A stretch of 64,000 nucleotides of DNA from Notospermus geniculatus (taxonomy: Eukaryota > Nemertea > Pilidiophora > Heteronemertea > Lineidae), in the NCBI GenBank assembly GCA_002633025.1, contig NMRB01000225.1, positions 209,587 to 273,586 of the forward strand, written 5' to 3'. Positions 10,901 to 22,900 of the stretch are shown piece after piece. The notes beneath the pieces were generated by a model. That model saw only the letters and a list, made by a program, of their open reading frames with translations, was not told the origin of the DNA and did not search any database. Every line of letters starts with the position of its first letter. The first letter of the stretch is position 1. A program made the position numbers and the translations under genes.

Positions 10901-13900
10901 TAATTGTTAATCATTCAGTAAAAAGCATCATCTGTGCGAGTTTCAAGCAAATCGAAGCAGTAGTTTCAGAGTTATGCCGAACTTGTAACAACCCTTCATT
11001 TCTGCCCAGCCCCTTTGCAGCATACTGGTGGTATTGAGAAGGAATGATGAAGCAAAAATTGAACGTTTATTTAGAATTATAATATTGTAATAAACCAATT
11101 GAATTAAATCATAAATTTGATGAAAAGCAGAAGGAAATGCCAATGAAATCGACAAGAGTCGAATGTTCAGGCATCTTACCATCTTGAGTGCGTGTTTGAC
11201 TCGTGCCGATACGCCAGGGAAGATATAAGTCAGCACGATACACATGATAAACAGTGCGTGCTGGGGGTGGAGAAAAATATATTTATTCAGATTTCAATGA
11301 GTGAATTGTTCAATGGTAAAACGCAATAAGATGTTAATACAGTGCGTCTCCCAAGGCCATTAAGATTTCAAGCTCATAAAACTGGCTGCACATATATTCT
11401 GACACATTTTGCCAAAGGCTGAAAACTGGTTATAACTGGTGTTTCCGAGAAGGTGAGGTTCTCCCACGACATAGAGATTACAGAGAAAAGTTACGAATCT
11501 TAAGGAATTGCGAAAACAGAGGGTTAAACTTATAAAATTCACAACAGTGTCACTACACGCATGCAGCAAGAACAGGGAGCTTACAGATTTAGAGAGATTC
11601 CAAGGGCATGTACGGTACACCAGATTCACCAGTCTGCCCTCTCAGACGATTTGAAGTGGTCTATGAGACTTTGATTGGTCAGAAGAGGATGTTAGCAAAG
11701 TAGGAACAAAACTCCTCAAAAATGCAAAACCAAAAGTCTACCCTTAGGAAAATCTTCATTTTACCATGGTAATTTGGAACGGTAAAGGCAGTTTACCATG
11801 GTATAATTGGCTTTCACCATGGTAAACTTTCTTTTACCGTACAAAATTACCATTCACTACATGGTAAAATGGAGAATATTTTTTATAAGGGTAATAAGTA
11901 AACGGTCTGCTTTAAACTCTTTAAATGCTTTAAACTCTTTTAAATGGTCTTCTTTAAACTCTTTTAAACGGTCTGCTTTAAACTCTTTATTAAATGCTTT
12001 GAAGGAATGTCATGTCACACACAGCTAGGTCATGGCCTTTCTTTCAGGATTAGTTTTTTATTTTCTGGGACACCTGATGATGAGAAGTTTGAGAAGTTTT
12101 GTTCATCTAACAGTTATGGCATGCATTATTAGTAGATGGTTATAGTTTTAGCCTAAAAAGCACTTAAAAGCCTACCCTGCTTATGCACAACTTTAATCTT
12201 GTGGGCATATCTGGTATCCACCAGTCCATTAAAAATATGATTGCTAAAACAACATGCTGGATAGAGAAAAGTAATCATGAGTCCTGAATCCAACAAGATT
12301 GTCATACCGAGTATTTTACATTGCAATTCTCGGTGTGGATGGACTTTTATTTTATTTTTATTCCTCCCTCCTACATTCCATTTCTGGCAGGCCTGCCCGC
12401 TATGCAAGAAAAGATTTCCAGAACTTCCCGCAACTTCCTTTTCACAATCAGGCCACGCCAATTAATTGGCGTGGCCTGATTGTGAAAAGGAAGTTGCGGG
12501 AAGTTCTGGAAATCTGAACCAAAGGAATGGGAAGGATTCTCAGGACACCTAGTGAAACACCGGTGGAGACAAGTTGTGTTTATGAGGGGAAAGGAGAGGG
12601 CCTAGTGTACAAAATCATATCAACAGTTCGAACAAAGACATGCTTTGACCGATTAACAGTGGCTCATATATGGGACATCCTCTTTTTCCGCACAACAGAA
12701 AAACATTTCTGCACGAATACATAGGAGGAAAAGCTTTCAAGATGTAAAGGGAAATGGTGTGTTCCCTATGGGCCACCATATTAATCAGCAATGGGAGGAG
12801 GACTGGACATACGGTAAATTGGACAATGACCAATGAAACAGACAGAGCAACCGATAGTAACTTGGAAAAGCTTGGAAAGTAACTGGGTGAGGGCGGAGGG
12901 TTCTTTCATAGGCGTTGGCTTGGCCTCATCTTCTGAATTTACCCTTCCTTTGTTGGTGATAAACTGAGGTGAATCTGGGATCCACCAGGCTGCAATCATG
13001 CGGACAGTCACGACAATGTTCTGTCAAAAAATGATAAGGAAGCAGGGGCTATTAATTTACTAATAGCTGCATGGATGACAATTGCTATTGCATGGCAGCA
13101 ATGAAAATCACCAAAAGGCACTAACTACAGAGTGAGCAACTGAAAATATGACAGGATTTCTTAGATGGCAATGAAGAGTTGTTAACCCAATAGAGCCACC
13201 TATTTTGTTGCACTTTCCATAGATGGATCTGTACAGCTACAGAACTGTAGCTTTCACCACCCTGAACCGCCAAATGCCACTGCATTAAGCTCAATAGAGA
13301 AGAGTGTACCGGTAATGAATCAAGGCAATTTATGGCAGTATCAGTGTCTATAGAGACATGGTGGATTGTGGCGGTGCCGGCAGTACCGGGTAATTGGTGA
13401 TTTTGATTTCTACATTAGAGGTGATGGGGATTTTTGTCAAAAAGTGGGCGTGGTCTTCTAGGCGGCTCACGGCAGGGTGGTTTAGGGTGGCAGGGACTCT
13501 GTTGGGTTAAGCAAAATACTGCAGGTCACAGACTGTATGGATCTGAAATAATATGTGACATCACTGGTGAAGACGACATCATCTTTTGGGGGGAAGCAGA
13601 AAAAGATTGAAGCTCACCACTTCAGCTTTTTAATGAGAATAAATTGAAATATTAAGTTTCATTTCTTTGAAGAACGGTAAAGAAAGAATCATTTACAACT
13701 TCAGAACTTTACCATCAATACAAAATCTCCAATCTAGATTTAAAATTGACAAACCACACTGGCAATTCGTAGGCAAAGAATCATTTTGCCCAATGGTGAC
13801 TCTTACCTCAAAGCCAATGATGAACCAGAGCTTCTCGGAAAGAAGCGGAAGTTTGTTCCTGCCGTACGTGGCTGTGAAGGCAATGAGGAAAGCATTGCTG

Positions 13901-16900
13901 ACCACTCCACAGATGTTGACGAACTCCAAGATGCCATACCACATACCTGGAAATGTTAAAAGAAGGATTGAAATGCATGCGTTTTAACAACGCCTTTAAT
14001 AGCCAAGGCAATTTCGTCAAAATGAAATATGTAAAAAGGCTAAGAAGGCACCTGACACCTGTACATAGGTAGGCCTATTCATTGGAAAGCTCCGACTGCT
14101 ATCTAAAGAATACCTTTCTTCTGACAAGGTTTCTGAAATACTGCAGAATTTGCTTTGCATTTTCTCCAACATCAGTTATCTACATTGCGGACACTGTAGG
14201 CTACGGTATTTTTATGGTATGAAAACTTTGGACCATTGGCAGCTAGAGGCTTGTGGAAACTTACCAATATCCTGAGCGATATAGGCAACAGGTCGTCTGT
14301 ACCACCAAAGCATCCGCTTCGCATCAACACTGAGGTCAATAAGATTGGTGAGGAGGGCTATCAACGGGGCCAGGGGCAGGGAGGCAGAGAAAAGCTGCAG
14401 AATAAATTGTTATGTAATTGGTTACTGTTTATAGTTCCTGTGCCAAAGATTTCAACTTCTTTTTACTAAATAAACCTGGTATCAACATACCCTAACATTG
14501 ATCGACATAAAAAGATGTACTGGTATTAAACAAACAATTGAAGGGGCACTGTTTTCCTATCCTATCCTGCGGTAAACATACTCGCGTTAAAGGAGACCTC
14601 TATTGACAATGCTGTTTAAACTACCACTTATCAACCTCACCCCACATACAGTAACTCTCGTTCCTAAGGTCACGTACCGTATGCAAAGCATTGTAATCAT
14701 ACATTCTCCAACACTGGGCGAAAGGCAAAACTACGGTATCGGAGAATGATGCAATCACCATCACTGGCACCGCCTGTCGACAAAAAGTGTCAACAGGTCT
14801 TGTGTTGCAGTAGAAATGAATTACTCACCATAAGGTAGCCGTATTGAATGACTTTTTCTGTGTACTCGCTGAGTGTGAAGTCTTCAAGTTCTGGCTTTAA
14901 TCGTTCCCGCTCGATGTATTCATTGGGTTCATAGATTTCTCCCTCCATCATACTAACATGAATTTTGTTCTTACGGCAGCAAGGACAGATTTTACCCTTT
15001 CTCCACAATGTTTTGACCCACCTGAAGAGAGTACAAAACATGCAGAACTTCAAAGATCTGCTCAAGAAACAGCACAGCAAGGGGGACCTCTTCTCTGAGT
15101 TACCGAATTCAACAGAAAAAGTGAATTGTATTTGGCTACTTTGATATCAAAGGACTTCATTTCAAGAGAATCTGTTAGGCCAACTAACAACTGATTCTTC
15201 TTCCACCATCTCTACAAGCTGCAAAAGAATATGCTGACCATCCTGAGAATCTCAGGTCATTTACGGTCGTACCCTCCCTCGTAGTTGTGAAAGGAGTGAG
15301 CACGAAGCCCTGGGATTCTCACGATGATACTGACAAGCATTAATTTTGTTGAAGGGGGAATATCGTAAACTCCAAATCTTATCTCCTGGCCTCTCCCACA
15401 CCCCTTGATACCTGACCCCTAAAGCCTACTCCTACTCTTAAACCTAACCCCTGATCCTTACAGGCAGCCGTCACCCTGATACTGGGTAGGCCTACCCTGT
15501 TTCATAGGATTTGACGACATTTACACCTTCTTTTGCATTACTTACGGTAAAATTATATCTGTGAAAAGCTTCGGGAGTGTTTTCGCAATCATTAGCACCA
15601 GGACTTGTAACGACAACATGGACATACAATTTGTTCCATCTGTGCCACTGCAGACGTCAACATACTTCGGACCGAGACCCAAGACACCATTGGCAAACAA
15701 TGTCTTGATGTTCTGAAAGAAGGAATGGGAACAAAACTCACCATCTCGATACCATCTGATTTGGGAAGTTTAACCCCGCCCCCCAAAAATGACCACAAAA
15801 CTTACCCCACGGAAGAAAGCAATGTAGAAGCAGGAAGCATAGCTGTTGGCAAAGCTGAATGCGAACAGCTTGATGATGAGTGCATTATCGTACGACGTCT
15901 TTGTTCGATGATTCTCTGCAAAAGAATGGCCGAAATTTGAAAAAGATATTTTTCTTCATTGGAGGGAGAGGGCAACATACACGTATCGAGACTCAGGGAC
16001 AGATCCACAATTTAGGAAAAGAGGGGGTGCACTATGCTAGAAACATTGAAATCTGCAGTAAATTTCAATGATTTGCTCCAAATTTCAGAATTTCATCGTC
16101 AATTTTACATATTTGTTGGCCAAAAGGGGGCGTGCATCAGGTGTGCCCCCCTGGGATCCCCGCCTGAGACTGAAAGATTTGAATGGTATTTTCCTTCTTT
16201 TGATATGCACTAAGGACATAGATCCAGCTGTGACTGAGTATTTTCATATATCAACTTACCCCAGTCAGTAAACTTTACAGCAAGGAAATCGTAAAACTGA
16301 AAGGATAGAACATGCATGCTTTAATAATAGCAAAAGTAAAGTCGTCTCTGAATTTTGCAAATTTTCTACCCCAACTGGGGTCTTCCTTAGGCACTTTCTC
16401 TAGTAGAAAGTACCTGAGGAAGACCCTGGTTGGGGTTGAAAATTTGCAAAATTTGGAGACGACTTTACTTTTACTATTACTTCATGTGTCATTTTTTGTG
16501 TTCTTTGTTGGATATCTTAATAGATGTAATACTGTATGACAAAAGGCAGAATTGTTCTTGTCCTGATCTAATTCTGGTCTCTGCCCTCTCAGCAAAGTCC
16601 GAAGGTGATGTGACGGGAAGCTTTGAAAATTCAAGATGGAGCATTTACCTTTCCAAGTATGAGAATGGATATAGCATTCATGATTGCTGATGCCAACGTC
16701 GAGGCTGCTAGACACTGCCACCCCTCCATTGACCCGCAATAATCAACGCTGATGATGACGCGATACACCACAACCGCGCCAACACTGATCAGGACCACTG
16801 TCACCTAGAAACAAACAATAAAGTTTCTTTCTGAAGAGTGAAAGGGAAATTGACCTTGAGTACATAAGTAAAGAGGGAATGAGCAACCTAGAGTAACCAA

Positions 16901-19900
16901 ATCTCATGCAAAGGTACATACTCACCAAATGGTTAAGTTCAAGGCCTTTTTTCTGAGTCCACAATTACAAACATTTAATACAGCATGATTTACGCAGATA
17001 GTTTGGAAGAACGAAGTTAACGTGTTGGATGCCCTTGTACAAAAGTGGAGTAAAAGCATTAACTACTTCAGTACCAGACATTGCATCTTTATGACATCAT
17101 CACGTAGTGCATTGTTTTTTATGATGCTAGTGCATTGTGACCCCATGGCAGCATCAGGATCTATGGTTTCCCGGTTAACGAGTAGACTTTATTCATACCA
17201 ATGTTCCTCCTCAACTTACCATAACAACAAGCACAGATCCTGAGATGAGAAACTTCAAGAACTGTCGCCATAATGGGTAATACCATGTCTCTTCATTCGT
17301 GACTGGATCCTAAATTAGATAACAAACAAAATAAGCCCGTTATTTGGTCTCAAATGAGGCCTACACGTGAGCCTACAATATAGTTATGAAGGCAATTAGA
17401 CATCATCCTTGAGGCATTAAGGGTGGAATCAAGCATTCAGCATGACATCAACTGATCAAGCAGGACACAAGATGCTAAAAGCTGTTGAGTACTTAGTGAA
17501 CCCTTTGGGAAAGTTGGCCAGTGGAGCATTTTGTAATTAACTACACCATATGAATGTCAACAAAGATATCAATTTGTGGCTTGTTAGCACCAGAACTTAC
17601 TGGTCTAGTCTTGAGGCCAAAGAACTCAGGTCTGTCTGGTTCGGTGTACTCAAAGGAGTCAACATCCCATTCGTACGCCAACACAGCATTTTTTCGTTTC
17701 CAGCTCTCGAGGAAGATGGTACCTGACATAAAAGAATACATGAACTAATTATCCTACAAGGAGAAGATCAAGGTCATGGTTATCTGGCCTCCCTCTAATC
17801 AAAGACATCAATGAAGGCCAAACTGAGATGCCCCTTTCACAAGCACATTTCACAGAAGGGCCGGCCATTCATTCTCCATGACGATGACTGTCATTCTCCA
17901 TGATGATGACTGTCATTCTCCATGAGGATGACTGTCATTCTCCATGATGATGACTGTCATTCTCCATGATGATGACTGTCATTCTCCATGATGATGGTTG
18001 TCATTCTCCATGATGATGACTGTCATTCTCCATGATGATGACTGTCATTCTCCATGATGATGACTGTCATTCTCCATGATGATGGTTGTCATTCTCCATG
18101 ATGATGGTTGTCATTCTCCATGATGATGATTGTCATTCTCCATGATGATGATTGTCATTCTCCATGATGATGATTGTCATTCTCCATGATGATGATTGTC
18201 ATTCTCCATGATGATGATTGTCATTCTCCATGATGATGATTGTCATTCTCCATGATGATGATTGTCATTCTCCATGATGATGATTGTCATTCTCCATGAT
18301 GATGATGCCTGCCATTCTCGGGGATTGTGAGCATGCCCAGTGAAGGTGAATTTCCAAACAATATTTGCGCTTCCTCGGGGAAAGGTACTACTGTGGCATT
18401 GCAGTCATGAGATATTCCATGTCTTGCGTGTTCGGCCATGCATTTTGAAAGAAAGGAAACGAAATGCATGCCAGGAGTTCCCCCAAGGGAGCGACTCGGC
18501 CAGCCTCGAGGAACCCTTGGCCACTTGCCAAATACCTTTCCGAACGCTCTCGCGCCTCCCTTGAGTTTCCTTGAAGAACTTTCTGAATGCAACCTTTGGC
18601 ACCAAAAAGGCGGAGAGATGGTGAACTCACCCCATAAGCATATGATGAGTGAAAACCATGGAGTGACTTCATTGTCAAATGACTCTTTGATGATGTCCAA
18701 TACTGCACTCAACTTTGCCACGAGACTGAAATTACAAATAGTTTTTTTTTAATATAAAAGATTAACAGGTTTAATAGGAGTGCAAGGCTCTTCACTTCGG
18801 TGTACCGGTACATTTAGAATGTCAAGCAGCAGGAGTATTAAAATGCATGTGAACCATTTTCACAGAAATGCACCCAGTGCACCCCCCCAACCTACGCCCC
18901 TGACCCCCATTAGCCTATGCCCCTGACCCCCCATTAGGTGACAACTGATTCCATCCCCAAAGCAATTTCTGGTAAAAAACAGGGGTACTTTCTGATCCAA
19001 AGCCGTAGATGTGCAATTTTCAGACAACATCAACCCAATAGTGCCGTTTATTTTTTTGCACTTTCCATTTGTAGCTTTCACCGCCCTGGCCCCTGAACTG
19101 CCGTGAAAAGCCACTGCATTAAGTTGAATAGAGAAGAGTATAATGAGTCAAGGCAGTTTATGGCGGTATCGGCGCCTGGAGACATGGCGGATTGTGACGC
19201 TGCCGGCAGTAGTTGGTGATTTTTATTTCTACATTAGAGGTGATGGGGATTTATGTCAAAAAGTGGGTGTGGTCTTCTAGGCGGCTCACGGCAGGGCGGT
19301 TTAGGGCAGCATGGGCTCTATTGGGTTAGGCCTAATGGAAGATCGCAACCTATCACTGAAAAATCAATGCACTGAAATGAAGCAGAGAGACCCAGAACCA
19401 GAAGACGTGCAAATGAAATATCTGTCAAAATCGACATTGAAGTGTAAAGCAAATACAGTGCAACCTCGCTATAATGAACCTCGATATAACGAACCCTTCC
19501 CAATGGACCCCAAAATTTTCACTAAAGGGCTATTTTTCAGGTTCACCTTGTAGCCCCTGTCAGCTGGTTGATCCAACTCTGTCGGGCGTGTGCAATTTGC
19601 CGTGAAACTAATCACAGTCAATGAATACATATTACAAATTACATGTACATGTACTTAATGTGTTGTTTAATTACCTGTTTGCTTAATTTGGAATTTAATA
19701 ACAAATTGAGACATCGAAACTTTCGTTTATAGCAGTGACAGCGTTTTCAGTGCACACAGGTCAATGTACATCCTCGGACCATTGCCATTGACCATACAGA
19801 CACGCCTTTGTCGGATTCCTCACTATAACGAACCCCTCGCTATAACGAACTTTACCCTTGGATCCCAAGCAGTTCGTTATAGCGAGATTGCACTGTACAT

Positions 19901-22900
19901 GTAAAGGTGTACTGAAATGAATAACTGACATTTATTTCAGTCACAACTGAGAAAGTGTGCTGTGCTTCACAATCACAACATCAACTATGAAAGGGGAAAA
20001 ATAACAGAATGATACAAGTCTATTCTCCTTCAACTTAAAACACACAGTCTGTACTCACACATCAGTAAATGTCACAGGCCCGCTGTAAATGAAGCACTTT
20101 TATGATTGTCAACTTCAAATAACAAGAGGAATTCATGCTGTCGAATTATACTGTGTTGCTTGCACCATGTCTCAAGTCAGAGGGGGAAAGTTATTTCACT
20201 GGCAACACCATAGACCTTACCCCAACAACCAAGGTTGTGTCACCAAAGCTCTGGTGACCTACACGTACGTCTGTCAAAAGCTCCGTCAAAAGCTTGGTCA
20301 TCCCCAGACCTGTTTCCATCCATAGCTCCGCAGACCAAACTTTTCTAATGGTCATTCAGAGTAGTCTGGACATTCGGGAATAATCCCAGGAAAAAATGAA
20401 CCATGAACTTATGGTTCAACCAAAAAAGTTCATAGTTTACTATGAACTTCATAGTTTTACTATGAACTTCACGGTTATTTGGCTGCAGTTCATGATTCAA
20501 CCATAAAGTTCATGGTTCATTTTTTGCTGGGATGATCAACACTGATGATGATGATACATGTAGCCCCCCCCCCCCCAAGATGGTAAAGATGGTGACTGTT
20601 TCTGCATTTATGACATTTCCTACCATGAAATGATTTGTTTTCAATTTCGTTATAGGATATTATAATGACATCAATAAGAAGCTGCTGAACGACTTACTCT
20701 GCTAAAGGATCTGGTGTAGTTGTCACATTACCAGATGTCAGCGTTGTGTTTTTGACATTCAAAGTTCCACCGGTGGTATGTCTTTTGACACTGCAGAGAA
20801 AAATGATAGGAAAATGATACAATACTGCTTTGAAAAACCAACAGTTGGGCTAACAACTTGTTGTCACTGAATGCCAAATGTTTTTGCTTTGATTGTGTAT
20901 TACCGTACCTCTTCGTTCAAGCTAATAGACGGATCTCGAATACACAGATCTGTGTACTTCCGCCGAAATCGCAACCACAACTTCAATCTGAAACCAGCTG
21001 ACATGACGCCATCCATGATTCAGCAATGGTCGACTGATGCAACGTCATCGAAGCCACTGTCGTGGGGTTCTCTGTGTCATGTCATTCAGTTTCAGACCAA
21101 GGTTGTGGTTGCAATTTTGGCAGAAGTGCGCAGATCTTTCTGGTTTACATCAATTTGAGAATTGTCTATAGCTCAAAAATAGGGAGCATAAAATTGTACT
21201 TCACATATTGCATTTCATTTTCACGGGTTACTTTTTAGCAGCCATGCCCACTTTACAGGGTTGAGCACCTGCCTCACCGCGAATGCCCCTCCCCCTAAAG
21301 AAACAGAGGCATATAGTGTAATATAAACTTACCTGAGGTATAATCCGTACAAAAATATACAAAATCCAAAAATCGTAGGAATCCACAGTGACGTTATCAA
21401 TTGCCCTGACCAGGCAAAATAAAATCCAATCTTTTCACCGAAATAATTTCGTATCCGCCACAATGGTTGATATTTGTTAATCTTAGTCCATGTGTGGTTC
21501 ATCTGTTTCCGAGGGTCCGGATCCACTTCTGTCTTTTTCAACTTTTCCGCCGCTTCTTCCGACATAAGCCCATGTTTTTGACGAAGCTCGATCAATTCGT
21601 GTACAATGGGGTCTTCCTCTGATTTTTCGTGCAGCAGAAGGCTGTCCGTGTATGTCTTCTTCATCAGCAGATATGGCAAGCCTTTTTGAAAGAGAAAAGA
21701 ATGACTTCTAAATGACAAGCTTTAACTTGATGTAGGATTGGTGCATGTGCATCAAACATACCTTCACCTTGTGAGGTAGATACCTGTGGCAATGCACCAG
21801 GTATACTCCTGTTTTATGCCCATTTGGTGCATTTGTGCATCAAACATACCTCCATTTTGTGACTGAGGTAGATACCTGATGCAATGCACCTTGTACGCTC
21901 CTGTTTTGTGCCCATTTCACGCAACAAGTTTGCATGAAACATGCTGCTTCTTCGTACAGTCTGGCTTTGTATCTATCTTTCTTAACTCCATGACTGCAGC
22001 ATCCCCATATTACAACATACGTCCTAAGCTATATCTTATCAATACACTTGGGAGCTTTCATAATAAGATGTCACAGCAAACGTTTGAGGTGCAAAACATA
22101 ACATTATGACAACATTTTCACTTTGCTAATACAGAACTACTGGTATAAGAAGTTGTGCACTTCATTCTTGGACTACAGGACTAAAACAGAGAAATACATA
22201 TTATATCAGTCATGTGTGCATGTGTGATCAATATCTGAGTTACCAATATGACTTCAAAATATTCATGCCATCTTACCATATTTTCTTTTCACATGATTGT
22301 CTATCGACACAAACGTTACAAATGAAAAGATTGGATAAAACAGATGAGAAGAAGGAAAGAAGTAGCGTGTCTTCAGGTACATATATTCAAATAATGCTCC
22401 ATTGGTAAAAAGATTTAATTAAAAGAATGTAAAAGACTGTGGTGTGCATGATGTGACAAGAATGGCTGCTGAGGATTTTAATGACACACAATGTGGATTT
22501 TTCGCCAACATTTTCTTCCATCTTCACTGGGCATGGTAACTTTGTCAATAAAAGGGTAAGTGTTTGTACGTACAAATGTAGATTTGTAGACTGGTACCCG
22601 GTCTTCTGGGCAGCTTGCATTCGAAGACCGGTAAAACCAAATGATCTAAGCTGGAATTCCGGCTCGTGACGTCATTCTACAGCATTCTACAGCAATGCAT
22701 TCTCCCGAACTAAATATAGACCAGCGGGCGCCATGATGGTTTTATGCATTTGCTTGCGTCTGTCCTAGTATTTTTAATCAGGACAGTGTTCGGTCTAGTA
22801 GATTTGCAGATTTACCAATGGATCTGATCAGTTGCTATGGCAACAGTAAAACACTATCTCGTCAGTGTAGGTCACTAATTAGTATTGGTAATCAAAGAAT

